A stretch of 64,000 bases of DNA from Lunularia cruciata (lineage: Eukaryota > Streptophyta > Marchantiopsida > Lunulariales > Lunulariaceae), in the NCBI GenBank assembly GCA_948567375.1, contig OX419759.1:27815493-27879492 (forward strand). Direction: 5' to 3'. Below are positions 29,387 to 40,160 of this stretch, piece after piece. The position numbers were made by a program, and so were the translations under genes. Every line of letters begins with the position of its first letter. The stretch's first letter is position 1. The notes under the pieces are model-generated. The model was not told where the DNA came from, made no database searches, and saw only the letters and a list, made by a program, of their open reading frames with translations.

Positions 29387-29782
29387 TCAGGCCCAATCAA
29401 ATTGAACCTTACGACGTTCAAGCCAAGGTAGACCTAGAATGATATCATAGTGTAGAGGTGCCACTACAAACCTCATACACTCCAAATACTCCTTCCTAAT
29501 CTTGATGGTAACAGGATGCAAGGTGCGGAATGCAGAACCCTTTCTACCATCCGCCATCATCAAACTACTTCCAATCACTAGCATGAGAGGAATATCCAAT
29601 TCCTTTGCTACTTGCATAGACATGCAATTCTTTGAACTTCCAACCAAAATCCTACAACCCCAATTAGATATCATACCTTGCAAGTGAAGCAAACTTGCAT
29701 AGGTCGAGCCTTCAATCCCATTGGAACTAATCAAGCTCCTAGTAGGCGGCTCAAAATCTCCTATTGGGATTCCTTGTTTCCC
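29387..29782 (-). pseudogene. Gypsy-A3 protease with frameshift heptamer upstream
   Basis: The frame from 29734 to 29387 holds a protease whose active-site region reads RILVGSSKNCMSMQ: the Asp-Ser-Gly is destroyed by a substitution plus a deletion. [14 protein letters not shown] follows. The slippery heptamer GGGAAAC is conserved (plus-strand GTTTCCC 29776-29782) and the gag stop is TAG (29761-29763). The stem downstream has two A-C mismatches here. Confidence 0.8.
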
Positions 29783-30667
29783 TGATCATTCCGCTCCATG
29801 ACCTCCACTTGGGCAACTTGTCGAGGTTGTCCATTCTTGAGTGGACATTCAGCAATGCCATGCTCCAATTGGCGACAATAAAAACAACCACCATTTTATC
29901 GTAGTTTCTTTCTACCTGTTGTGCCAAGTGGTTTGCATTGAATGGCATCAATCTCCATGGGTGCTGGCTCCTCCACTTGTGTGTAATGTATTGGTAGTCT
30001 ATATGGAGGTTGAGGTTGAGACCAAGTTGTTGCCACCAAGGAATCAAAACGTTTGGCCAACCACATGGCTTCCTCCAAGTGTTGTGGCTCTTGCATGGTT
30101 ACCTCTAATTTGGTTCTTGCCTTCAAGCTCCTCACAAATTGATCCAGAGCTTCATCTTCCAATATATCTGGAATTTGCATGATGGTGTTTTGGAACTACG
30201 TGATGTGACTTCTTATAGAGCCAATCTATTTCAACTCTGCCAACTTATCCCGTGCAGCTCATGTGGTATTTATAGCTTGGAACCGACTAATTATTACGCT
30301 CTTGAATTCTGCCCATGTCAAGATTGGTGTCAACAATTTGTTGTTCCGCTTGCTCCACTTGGAATCTCCACCATAGCTTTGCTACTCCATCCAATTGACT
30401 AGAAGCCAAGAGAATCTGTTTTTGCTCGTCTTGTAGATTGGTAGCTTCAAAATAACGTTCACAATCAAACACAAAATTCTCCACTACACCCGGAAGATTC
30501 TTGCCCTCAAATACCTTGGGTTTAGGGAATCTGATCTGATCTTCTCCTTCTCAAATTGGTACTCTCTCCCCTTGCTCTTATTGTTGAAGATCTCGTTCAT
30601 CCAACAATTGAGTAAGGTGCTTGATTTGTTACTACATAGCAAGGATAACATCGGGTATTGCCGCCAT
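29761..30667 (-). pseudogene. Gypsy-A3 gag
   Basis: Starts MAAIPDV at 30667 by alignment with A2. It contains NFVFDCERYFEATNLQDEQKQ and LLASSQLDGVAKLWWRFQVE (30480-30340), then MQIPDILEDEALDQFVRSLKAR (30180-30115). The zinc-knuckle region is damaged (FIVANWSMALLNVHS appears in a shifted frame). Stops and frameshifts interrupt it. Confidence 0.75.
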
Positions 30668-30700
30668 GGTTGCTACTCTATCACACCACTCCCAATTTAT

Positions 30701-30916
30701 CTAATTTATTAACACATAAAAATAGCACGTCCACTGTTTTCTATAAGCTACAACCGGAAGCACCAAGGGTTCCTCAGATATGGTAATCATATGCAAAAAA
30801 TCTTGTCCAAAGTGTGAGGTGATGAATTGTGTGAAACAATGTTTGGGTAGTATTTGGATGCAAAAATCCCAATGGTTTGGTGGAAGTGGATTTGGTGATC
30901 CATAAATTCCATCCAT
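30701..30916 (-). CDS. 71-codon leader ORF of gypsy-A (copy A3)
   Basis: Same start, length and stop as in A1 and A2. The product begins MDGIYGSPNPLPPNHWDF. About ten residues differ from A1, most of them changing the amino acid, yet the frame stays open. No domain recognised. Confidence 0.4.
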   Translation of the reverse strand: MDGIYGSPNPLPPNHWDFCIQILPKHCFTQFITSHFGQDFLHMITISEEPLVLPVVAYRKQWTCYFYVLIN

Positions 30917-30925
30917 CCCATTCTT

Positions 30926-30937
30926 GCTCTGATACCA
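30926..30937 (-). other. Primer binding site (initiator tRNA-Met), A3
   Basis: The plus strand reads GCTCTGATACCA, the complement of TGGTATCAGAGC, one base from the 5' LTR end. Confidence 0.92.
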
Positions 30938-30938
30938 A

Positions 30939-31363
30939 TGTAAAAGACCAAATCCGAGGAGAGAAATAGGAGAATGGAAACTCACATTGGGACACTTGAA
31001 TGTGGGAAAACTCCGAATGCCTAGCATGAGCTTTGGCCTTGGTGTTTATAGATAGCATAATAGTCCTTGATAAGCTTCTCAAGAAGCTTCCTCAAGCCGC
31101 TTTCTTAGAGTGCAAGCCAAGTTAACTAGGAAGCTTCTCAAGAAGCTTCCTTCTAGAAGCCGCCTACTTGGCGTGCAAGCTAAGCTAGCTGGAAGCTTCT
31201 AGAAGCTTCCTTCTAGAAGCTACTTACTTGAGGTGCAAGCTAAACTAGCTGGGAAGCTTCCCAAGAAGCTTCTTAGATACTTTTGGAATATTCTAGGTTT
31301 ATTTGTCTTTTGTGCTACTTTGTAAGCCCGACTAACTTTGTCGCTAAACTCCATATTGTTACA
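30939..31363 (-). repeat. Gypsy-A3 5' LTR with heat-shock-element site
   Basis: 425 bp, partner of 25718-26143. The four-unit site GAAGCTTCTAGAAGCTTC is at 31192-31209. In place of TATAAATA the minus strand has TATAAACA (near 31048). Confidence 0.95.
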
Positions 31364-31368
31364 TGGAT
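31364..31368. repeat. Target site duplication TGGAT, right of A3
   Basis: Matches 25713-25717 exactly. Confidence 0.9.
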
Positions 31369-31598
31369 GATCTAGATGTATGGATGAGCGCATGTTCCCA
31401 ATGGGCAAAGATCTTTTGGAGAATGATTCTGATGGCCTTTGAGAACTTGGCAATTGCTCAGCATAGGGATACCTTATGTTATGCTACTATTTGAGGAGGA
31501 GGTTTTAGACCCTCTATCTGTAGATTTTGTCCAAGTGACTATGTGTATCTATAGCAAATAGCACCAATGACACTTGATGTTTTGACAACCGTACTATC
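31369..31598 (+). pseudogene. Gypsy-B integrase C-terminal part after A3
   Basis: The frame from 31432 reads MAFENLAIAQHRDTLCYATI, then GGGFRPSICRF and PSDYVYL, an integrase C-terminal region. Stops (TGA at about 31492, TAG at about 31554) and a one-base frame change near 31590 separate it from the PHD-containing frame, which would have been fused to it. Confidence 0.75.
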
Positions 31599-31898
31599 TT
31601 GAGAATGCATGAGGTTTTGCCATCTAGAGTTGGTGTATTGAAAGGACGTGATGGTGTTTTTTGGAAGGATCATATGCGCAATTGTGCGCCATGCCACCTC
31701 CCAAACATTGATAGTACTATGGACCCAAGCTTAATACTTGTACGTGCAGGCTTGGAGTGTATGTTATGTGGCTCTTCTGGTGGAGTTACTACTATGATAG
31801 TGTGTGATAGTTGTTCAAGAGGATGGCATATGGCATGTATGACTCCTTCCTTCACGGTGGTTCCTCAAGGACAATGGTTATGTCCTAGATGTACTTGA
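31599..31898 (+). CDS. PHD-finger C-terminus of the gypsy-B polyprotein
   Basis: 99 open codons ending at TGA. The first part (RMHEVLPSRVGVLKGRDG, WKDHMRNCAPCHLPN) continues the integrase tail. Residues 54-98 form a C4HC3 PHD finger: Cys54, Cys57, Cys69, Cys72, His77, Cys80, Cys95, Cys98, with the typical Trp93 two residues before Cys95. All eight zinc ligands are intact (31758-31892), although the rest of the element is decayed. PHD fingers in nuclear proteins bind the histone H3 tail, so a targeting role in integration is inferred. The start Met is internal to the former polyprotein. Confidence 0.85.
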   Translation: MRMHEVLPSRVGVLKGRDGVFWKDHMRNCAPCHLPNIDSTMDPSLILVRAGLECMLCGSSGGVTTMIVCDSCSRGWHMACMTPSFTVVPQGQWLCPRCT

Positions 31899-32065
31899 CC
31901 TATAGCTAGTTCATTCTTTATATGGTATAGATTGCAAATAGGTGACTAACGATGGGGCTCCATAGCACTCAGCATTCTGATCTTTGCCTATCATAGGGTA
32001 TACCATATACTTGGAGTAGATGGCTATTTGGAGTTAGAGGGAACTAACCGCTAGCTAGGGGAGCA
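31899..32065 (+). other. Gypsy-B 3' untranslated stretch with purine-rich segment
   Basis: No coding domain. Ends with ctaggggagcaa (32054-32066), which could be a polypurine tract or its remnant. Confidence 0.5.
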
Positions 32066-32172
32066 ATTGTGGCACTTTAGAGTCTATGTATGACTTATGT
32101 GTGAGTTGTGCTTCTATAGTGTATGAGGTTGTCATCAATGTATGTTGTGTAGTGATGTATATACGCACAACA
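32066..32172 (+). repeat. Extra copy of gypsy-B LTR end, before the 3' LTR
   Basis: The 107 bp ttgtggcactttagag to cgcacaaca repeats the last part of the 3' LTR (32614-32720) and of the solo LTR (34954-35063). Two bases (at) separate it from the TGTCGTGCC start of the 3' LTR. Confidence 0.8.
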
Positions 32173-32174
32173 AT

Positions 32175-32720
32175 TGTCGTGCCATTTGTAGTGTTGCATT
32201 TAGATTGCTTGGACACTGGAGTTGCAATGATCGTAGTTAGAGGTATTTTAGTAGTTTCCCATAGATTACTTTCTGATGGTCAGATTAAGTGTTTGGGTAT
32301 ACTTTCAAAGTCACCGTCACTTTGCACCATTTGCACTGTTGAGTATGTTTTCAGCGAGACCGTTAGGGTTCTAGACCTAGCTCAAGTCCAAGGGTATACT
32401 TTCTAAGTGCAGCTCCAAAGAGCTCACTTCTTTGATGTTGAGCCTTCAAGTTCCTAGCTATGGTGGATAGAGGCCGGCGAGCATCACCTAGATTCTCTTA
32501 GCTAGAGTGGGTGTGGCTTGACTATAATCAATGCCCAATTGTTGGCAATTTATAGAGTGATAGATCAAGTATTGATCTTAGTTGAGTTCATTCAAGTGTT
32601 GTAAAAAATTTGATTATTGTGGCACTTTAGAGTCTGTGTTTGACTTATGTGAGTTGTGCTTCTATAGTGTATGATGTTGACAGTGATGTATGATGTGTAG
32701 CAATGTATATACGCACGACA
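32175..32720 (+). repeat. Gypsy-B 3' LTR
   Basis: 546 bp, starting TGTCGTGC and ending GCACGACA, a perfect 8-bp terminal inverted repeat. It matches the 544-bp solo LTR at 34520-35063. Confidence 0.85.
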
Positions 32721-33210
32721 TATCCTATGGTTATAAGTTCCAGTTTATCTTAGTTTAAAGGAGGGATCAAGCAATTGGTTGTTTGTCTACAACTTCCCAC
32801 TTAGTGATAAATTGTTTAAAAAGGTTACTAACCCCAAGAGAAGAGCCAAGGAGGAGATTGTTAGGATTTACTCTTATGCCTTAGGGTTACATTGTAAGTG
32901 GGATTAATCACTTACATGTTGATGATTGGAGTGAATTGAGAGATTGTTTGAGCTCTTGACTTGGATGCACAGACGTAGCGGTGAGCTTGATGTGTTAGTA
33001 GAGATTTCCTGAAGCATTCTTGTGGACATAGCCTCACATCAAGGTGAACCACGTACATTTTTGTAATGCGTGAACTTGCTAATAATTTACATGATGTGTG
33101 CATGTTGTTGTGACTCTTGTCAATTTTCTTGAACATCATGTAAAGAAAAATAAATGTTACTTTTTGTAGAAGATGCAATTGGATTTTATGATAGAATGCT
33201 TGTTACAAAA
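32721..33210 (+). mobile_element. Copia element, right part: 3' region and start of 3' LTR
   Basis: After gypsy-B the sequence leads to a purine tract ccaaggaggaga (32846-32857) and TGTTAGGATTTACTC (32859 onward), the usual copia arrangement. The LTR end cannot be fixed because the 5' LTR is outside the window. The end given is arbitrary. Confidence 0.55.
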
Positions 33211-34519
33211 GGAAAGAAGAATTTACTAATATTTTGATAAATTCAATCATGAATCATAGATCAAGTTCTTAATAGTTGAGTCTTATCTTTGGTATCTAAA
33301 ATACTTGAAAACTAATATACTTCAAATCTATTACAATATTGATATCACACTTATACAATCTACTTTGATTTGCAACCATAATATTTAGAGTGTTTCCAAG
33401 ACAAGATGTTACCCCTCTACCTAACCTCAAAATATAACATTCTCAAGATTAGATCTTAATATTTTTCTTATATCAAGCATGATAAAAAGGCATACTTTTA
33501 TTTTAAAGTAGCTTCTACAAAAGCATGCATAACTAAATTAACAAGGATTTTAGGTTAGATGAAAAGAAAATCTTACCATCTAATTATATAGTAGTTTTTT
33601 TTTGTTTTTTTTATTAAAGCTACAAAATCAAGAATGCCTTAGCTTTTAATAGAATAACTACTTCAAAATAAACCATACACTAGTTCTAAAGAGAATAATG
33701 ATTCCAATATCAAGGATATTATCAACTTATGAGCTGTATAATATTTGTATATTTTTACTTTTATTATATTTTTAGTATAATTCTTTATTGGATCTTTCAT
33801 ATTATTAATTACAGTTGTTGGAGAAATATTGATCTATCTGTTCAATATGACCTCGTTTTTTGCTTTGTTGAATGTTGAAACCCCTAATACTCATGTGCTT
33901 TTTCATTCAACAAAGATCTTATTTAAGATATTGTATAAGTAAATCTAATTCAAAATATTCTACATCTATAACTTCCTCTAAACTTTGTCTTTACTTCCAT
34001 TATTATGAGCTCAATCTTTATTTCACATTTATTAGACTAACATCTCCATATACTTGTACAACATTTGAATTATATGAAAAACTTATGCTTAATAATTTCA
34101 CTAATTTATGAGAACAAAAGAAATTGAAAGAAGGATTCTTTGGTACATATGTCTCTAAAATCCAAAAATCTTATTGACTTTATGATTATGAAATATAATA
34201 GACTAGATAGAAGTAGAGTTTCTATATCTTAAGATCAATACAAACTTATGTTTATTTGAAATATTATTTCAAGCTTGAAAATATTATTAATCTTGTATAA
34301 AATATGAAGGTAAAAATTTATTTCCAAAATAATGTAGAACTGGTCATCCAAAATTTCAATAATTCAAATAAAATCTACAAATCTATACAAATTATTTTGT
34401 CTTCTTGTAATACAATAATATGAGTACATACATCATCATAAATCATGCTAAGAATAATTTTATACTTCTTGTTATAGGTAATATAATAAGCTATCTATCA
34501 CCATCAATTATACAAAGGA
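33211..34519. other. AT-rich intergenic stretch
   Basis: No coding domain, RNA gene or element end recognised. Short open frames have no family features. The copia LTR may extend into its left part. Confidence 0.6.
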
Positions 34520-35063
34520 TGTCATGACATTTGTAATGCCAAAGCTAGGTTGCTGGGATGTTGGAGTGGTAGTCAAAGGTATTTTGGTAGTTACTCATAA
34601 TCTACTTCTTGGTGGTCCAATTTTATGTTAGGGCTATTGATCATATGGTGGGGCCTATTGTCACTTGCACCATTGGATTTGCTATAAACAACACTATTAG
34701 GGTTGGAGACCTAGGTCAGAGGGGTATACCTTTGAAGTGCAACTAAGCTCTTTGGTACCTTTGCTCAGTTCTTTGATGTTTAGCCTTCAAGTTCCTGGCT
34801 ATGGTGTATAGAGGCCGACGAGTGTCACTTGGAGTCTCTTAGCTAGAGAGGGTGTGGCTTAACTATAGTCATTGTTCATTTATTGGCAGACTGTTGAGTG
34901 AAGGATCAAGTACATATCTAATTTGAGTGTAATTTGAATAAAATAACAAATTGATTATTGTGGCACTTTAGAGTCCATGTATGACTTATGTGTGAATTGT
35001 GCTTCTATAGTGTATGATGTTGACAACAATGTTTGTTGTGTAGTGATGTATATAAGCACGACA
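34520..35063 (+). repeat. Solo LTR of gypsy-B family
   Basis: 544 bp, TGTCATGACATTTG at the start, GCACGACA at the end. It aligns with 32175-32720 throughout. Flanking bases AAGGA and AAGAT share only three positions, so the target duplication is decayed or absent. Confidence 0.8.
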
Positions 35064-37577
35064 AAGATAATGTTATATCTTTTGGTTGTATTATAGTTAA
35101 AATAACTATGTGCAACTTTAAATAATCTAGCATAAAATTGTGGTTTCTCAACATGGGAAATGAAGATGTTGATCAAATGCACCTCAAGAAACTAAAATCA
35201 GAAGTAGAAAAGGAAATATTTTTATAACATTAGAATATGAGCTTAATAAACTAGCTACTTAATTTAATTGTACTACTCATGGTGTAAATTAAGTCACAAT
35301 TGAAAACAAAAATAAAATTCACCACATACTACAACATAATATAGATACTAAAGCATGATTATTTATATTAAAAATCTCTTTATAATGGTATACTAAATTA
35401 GTAGATTATTATTATTATTATTATTATTATTGTGACTAGAGGATATGTATTTTCTTGACATAATATAAAATGTAAGATATATGAGGTCCTTACCTTTTGA
35501 AAACTCAAACATAATGACTCTAAAATAAACTTCAAATTTAAGTTTGTTGCTTTGCTTGATATTAAGTATCTTTGTGAGCTCTAATAAGCATATCTCATTG
35601 GAGAAATTAAAGATATGGCTAAATTGGACAGTTGATCAAACACTAAATGCAAGAGGTAGCTCAAGTTATGGAGAAGCGGGTAGTGAGATAATCAACCTCA
35701 AGGTGCAAGAAGACTATGAGGCAGCAAACAGTGTTGTTGTTTTTGCCAACTTAACTCACAAAGACAATGATAGTGATCTCTATCATGTATATCTTCCTCA
35801 AACCTTCAAATATGATTCTTGAAAGAATGTGAGCCAAATTTTTAATGGAATCTTATTATGAGAATATCCTTGGCTGAGACATGGATGCTTTGAAGTCTTA
35901 TGCATTTATGAAATTTTGTATGAATTAATAGAATATTCTATCAATTTGTAAAATGCACATTAGCTTCCACTTTATGTGCATCTACTTTCTAAATCTTCAC
36001 CGCAATGTTTAGATTGGGTCCTTGACTTTTGAAACTGAAGTGTAATTACTTGTTTGATATCTTTTTTAATGAAGAAATTATAAAATTCAATATTTTACAT
36101 CATTTTCATGAAGCAGAATTAAAGACTATGGCTATGGATTATATCAAAGTCAAAAAATTGCTTTCATGTTTGAATTCAGATTTTGCACCAAAATGATAAA
36201 TGCAAATGTGTACATTGAATAACTTAGAAAATGTGTATGTGTTGTATTTCTTACAAGAAAATTCACTTTGGGATTCTTGCATACTTAGTATACTCACACC
36301 TATTGATTTGTCAAATGTTGAAGTTTTTGGACAACTTGCAAAACAATCATTATGTAAGTTGATTGTGAGTGGAGAATAACAAGCAACAGATTTTCATTTT
36401 ACTTCAATTTGCATTGTTGTTAAGATTAACTACCTTTCACTATTGCGCCTTTTAACCAAGGATGTCCCATTTTTATATTAGACTCTTGACAAACCATCAA
36501 CCCATAACTTAACTAAGATTCAAAGGCTGACATTAATGGTAGAGGAAGAGATGTCAAGTGACTTAAAGATGCAATTAGACTTTCACAAGAAGTAAGGGAC
36601 ACCCTAAAAACTACATGTGGTACATTGAGATTAATGCATGAAGTTGTTTATTACGGAACATACATGATGTTTTGTACTTGTACTTACTTAGTCTAAAATC
36701 CTCATGCTTGACCACAAGAAGAGGTTGGGTAGGTAGTTTCACCATCACAACCTTGATATCATTGTGTAAATCTAGATCCAAGGCATTGTCACCCTTCAAT
36801 TCCTCTGTTAGGTTTATGAGAAAACATTTTGAAGAAATTTCTAGACCTTGAGTGACCTAGAGGTCAACAATTTCTCTAACCAATAGAAAATAGAAAATTT
36901 TATGCTATGCAAAGCCTATTAAGACAACTATGTTCACTAATACACCTACATCTCAATTGCACTAATTAGTCAATATGATAGAGATATAATAAGATAGATA
37001 TATTTTGCTCAAAATGTACTCCACTTGAAATAGGAGATCAAATGAGAAGTTGAATGAGGTTGAAAACCTTATCTACTTGTAAGTATCAAGATCATGTTCT
37101 CTAGAATCCAAACAAGTTGGCTAAGAAATTCATCTCTAGGTAGAATAATTGAGAATTAATGTACAGGTCTTGCAATTCGATGCAAGAAAAATAAGTAATG
37201 GTAACTCAACATCTCTAACCCTTAAAGTTAGTTTTTCACCATTATAAAAATTGATCATCAAAGCTTGGATAAGATTCTAATACAATGCACATTTTCCAAA
37301 CTGTAAGAAAATCAAGGGTTGCCACATGAGAGTCTCAAGTTTGCATAGAATCATTGATGATTACATAAGATAGATGATGCAAATTTATGAGTGTGCCAAG
37401 GAAAATTAATCAATAGCCACAGGTATGCTATAAATGACGAGTGTTATATAATAGCAATAATTTATGTATTTTAGCTTTGAAATTTTGTAGCTTCAAAAGC
37501 CATGGATATAGTGGATATCTCACTAAATTGGTACCTATGATTTGCTTGGGCTTTGGTATGCTTATCCTATTCCCACC
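35064..37577. other. AT-rich intergenic stretch with an ATT microsatellite and one unexplained ORF
   Basis: Contains (ATT)n at 35404-35431. An open frame at 35544-35822 (92 codons; includes SSYGEAGSEIINLKVQEDY and LYHVYLPQTF) looks more protein-like than its surroundings, but I do not recognise it. Nothing else is supported. Confidence 0.5.
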
Positions 37578-37582
37578 TATTG

Positions 37583-38030
37583 TGTAAAGACCAAGAAGAA
37601 AAATAGGAGAATGGAAGACCAGAGTGGAAGATCACATTGAGACTCTCAAGTGAGGGAAACTCCAAATCCATAGCTTTAGCTTGGCTTGGGTATTTATTAT
37701 AGATAATCTAGGTACAAACTCCTAAAAAGTGTCCAAGGAAATTTCTTTCTAGGAGCCACCTTACTTGGAGTGCAAGCTTAGCTAGCCATTTACTTGGCAT
37801 ATAAGCTAAGATAGCCATTAGTTTGGCATACAAATTACTTTGCACTTGGAAAGTTCCTGGAAGTTTCTCACCAAGAAGCTTCATGTGTGCTTCTATAATA
37901 TTGTACACAAAAGCTTTCTTGATGCTTCTAGCACATTTGTAGACTAGTTCTACTTCTTTCTTCTATATTTAGCTTGGAATACTAACTCATTAGCTTCTAC
38001 TAACTCATTTGCTAACTCCATATTATTATA
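37583..38030 (-). repeat. Solo LTR of a gypsy-A relative, target duplication TATTG
   Basis: 448 bp matching the gypsy-A LTR in reverse orientation (taaagaccaag, aataggagaatgg, ggagtgcaagc, gctaactccatatt), strongly diverged. Exact TATTG flanks it (37578-37582, 38031-38035). Its last base triplet is ATA instead of ACA. The heat-shock-element cluster is reduced to isolated units. Confidence 0.85.
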
Positions 38031-38035
38031 TATTG

Positions 38036-39206
38036 ATTAGTCTAAAGTTGAAGTCTTTTGGACAACATAGATACAAAAATCAATCTCTAAGTTGATTGTG
38101 AGTAGAGAATAGCTAGCAAGATAACCCAAAACTTAACTAAGATTCACAAGCTAACATGTATGGTAGAGGAAGAGTTTTCAAGTGATTGAAAGATGTAGTT
38201 AGACTTTCACAAGAAGTGCTGAACACTCTAAGACCCAAAGGTGGTGCATTGATAGATTAATGCATGAAGGCAAAAATTAAGGAACATACCATATATTTGG
38301 TACTTGTATTGTATCCAAAACTACAAATGGATATCCACAAAAAAATTTATGCAAATTAGAGCATGCTCATAGATTGAAAATTGTAGTAGTTCATGTGAGC
38401 TAAGCCTAAAACTAAGCTCATCTTGTTGTAAACCTAAGTTATCATTGCTCTTATCTTGCACATCATTACCAATGTTATTGCTATTGCTATAGTTATTCTT
38501 CCCTCCATAAGAGGCATTTTGGAATGGTTGACAAGTGGAAAGTGGAAAGCAATCTGTAGTTTTTCATCAAATCCCTCTTGTGTAATGCTTGTTTCCTTTA
38601 GACACAATCAAAAGAAGGGGAAAGCATGAATTGAAAGCAAGAACTCCAAGAGATTAGCTTCATTTAGCTCATAGGTTCATATAACACTTGTGAATTGCAT
38701 TGCATGGTACAAAAGATTTAGTTCCTACTCATAGAACTAAATTTTCCTAATCCTCAAAAGAGGAAATCTAAATAGAATGCACATAAAAACACTTTTGAGC
38801 ATAGCTTTTCTATTTGGTGAGCGGCTATGGAATAATGATCTCAAATATCAAGTTTTTACTTATATATATATATATAGTGTGTGTGTGTGTAGACTAAGCA
38901 TTTGCAACACTATAGACTATATAGAAATACAAGGAAAATGCAAAAACTACAACTAGTCCATATGAATGGATGTGATAACTATTTCATGTCCTCCATGCAT
39001 AATGGAAGGAAACAAAAACTTTGAGTCCCAACCCTAAAAGCTGATTTTCATCTAACTTGCACATTTATGTCATCCCAAAAATGCTTGTTATAGCACTTAG
39101 TGGCAAAATTGTGGTTCCCTCATATGAGTGCAAAGGAGTGCAAAGAAGGATACCTATATAAAATTCAAATCTTGACATCTCTTGTTGAAACATTTCAGCA
39201 ATAAAT
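38036..39206. other. Intergenic stretch with TA/TG microsatellite
   Basis: A (TA)n(TG)n tract lies at 38863-38890. The segments around 38100-38280 repeat, in degenerate form, sequence from 36350-36680 (aagttgattgtgagtgg, ctaacat...ggtagaggaagag, gtggtgcattga). No gene is seen. Confidence 0.55.
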
Positions 39207-39452
39207 TTTTGGTTTTGGATTGGACTTTATATGCCGCTAAGAACAAATAACCACTAAGGACAAAGCCAAAAACCATATATATATATAAAACTATTGTATA
39301 TGTAGACTAGTCTATTGCATGTCCTCAATTTTTGGTTTTACATTGGATTTTATATGCCGTTAAGAACAAATAACCACTAAGGACAAAGCCAAAAACCATA
39401 TATATATAAAACTAACTACTGTATATGTAGACTAGTCTATTGCATGTCCTCT
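39207..39452. repeat. Tandem duplication of about 123 bp
   Basis: Two adjacent copies share tatgccg(c/t)taagaacaaataaccactaaggac, a TA-repeat and tagactagtctattgcatgtcctc. They start near 39207 and 39330. Confidence 0.85.
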
Positions 39453-39599
39453 AGACATAATGGAAGGAAAGTGGAAAACTTTTATCCCCAATCTTAAGAG
39501 TAGGGCTTCATTAAGCTTGAATGTTTGCAACATCCCAACAACATTTTTATGGCATTTAATGGCAAAGTTCCAGTTCCTACATGTAATCTTTAGAGGAAA

Positions 39600-40160
39600 G
39601 GAAAATCCTCAAAAGAAACACACAAGAAGAGACACAAAGCTTTACACTCAAAACCCAGATGCCTCAAAGGAGCACCTTCTCTTTATTATATAGCCAAGAG
39701 GATTCCCTCAAAGGAAGTTCTATCATTGGATACATGGATTGGTGACATGTCAATTCTTGTCCTATCTGGTTGGTCAAACAAGTTTGACCAGAGTGAATCT
39801 TTAGGGAATCTTATTATAGAAAGCTCAAAATCACATGGATGAGGTACCATTGGAAAGTTCTCAATGAGATGAATAGTGGGAGGAGAAGGCAATGTTTTTT
39901 CCCCCAAGTGAGGCTATCCTATATGGGAGGAATCTAACTATTTTTTAGGCCTATATGTCATCCATTTAGGCCTCCAAAATTAGCTCTAAATGTTTCAAGG
40001 TGTTTTTGGCTGTTGCACTATTAGTGAAAGTACTCTTTTGGTGATAGCTCTATTTGATCTACTAAGTACATCATATATAACATCCTTCTAGATGTTCCCA
40101 AGCCAAATTTCACCTCTAGATAATATATCTAGCTAATGGTATTACTCTACATATAAGTGC
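39600..40160 (-). repeat. LTR-like dispersed repeat F, copy 1
   Basis: Its reverse complement matches 53690-54310. Shared blocks include the palindrome tcaaacttgtttgaccaacc, gacatgtcaccaatccatg, and the TATA-like gctatataataaaga. Termini are not clear. It could be an LTR or another non-autonomous element. Confidence 0.65.

Larger units (their letters stand above)
25718..31363 (-). mobile_element. Gypsy-A copy A3, chromovirus in gypsy-B integrase
   Basis: A 5.6-kb element in reverse orientation with LTRs at 25718-26143 and 30939-31363 and exact 5-bp duplication TGGAT (25713-25717, 31364-31368). The order on the minus strand is 5' LTR, primer site, leader ORF, gag, protease, RT, RNase H, integrase, chromodomain, purine tract, 3' LTR. 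It is the only uninterrupted full-length gypsy-A copy in the window, but its genes carry many stops. Confidence 0.95.
17232..32720 (+). mobile_element. Gypsy-B: Ty3/gypsy element with DNA methyltransferase and PHD finger
   Basis: Order on the + strand: 5' LTR, long leader, gag with two zinc knuckles, protease, cytosine methyltransferase, RT, RNase H, integrase (split by A3), PHD finger, 3' LTR. Removing A3 and one TGGAT copy leaves about 9.8 kb. The outer ends are flanked by TATC (17228-17231 and 32721-32724). The LTR start TATCATGCC corresponds to TGTCGTGCC of the right LTR with two G-to-A changes. All genes are decayed. Confidence 0.85.

Noticed and set aside
32068-32616. Alternative gypsy-B LTR from TGTGGCAC to TTGATTA
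   Set aside because: A purine-rich tract precedes it and a primer-like site follows the 5' copy, but the solo LTR at 34520-35063 and the 8-bp inverted ends support TGTCGTGC to GCACGACA. Kept as an open point in the findings.
35544-35822. 92-codon ORF as a real host gene
   Set aside because: No recognised domain, no visible promoter or intron signals, and AT-rich surroundings. Noted only within the intergenic entry.
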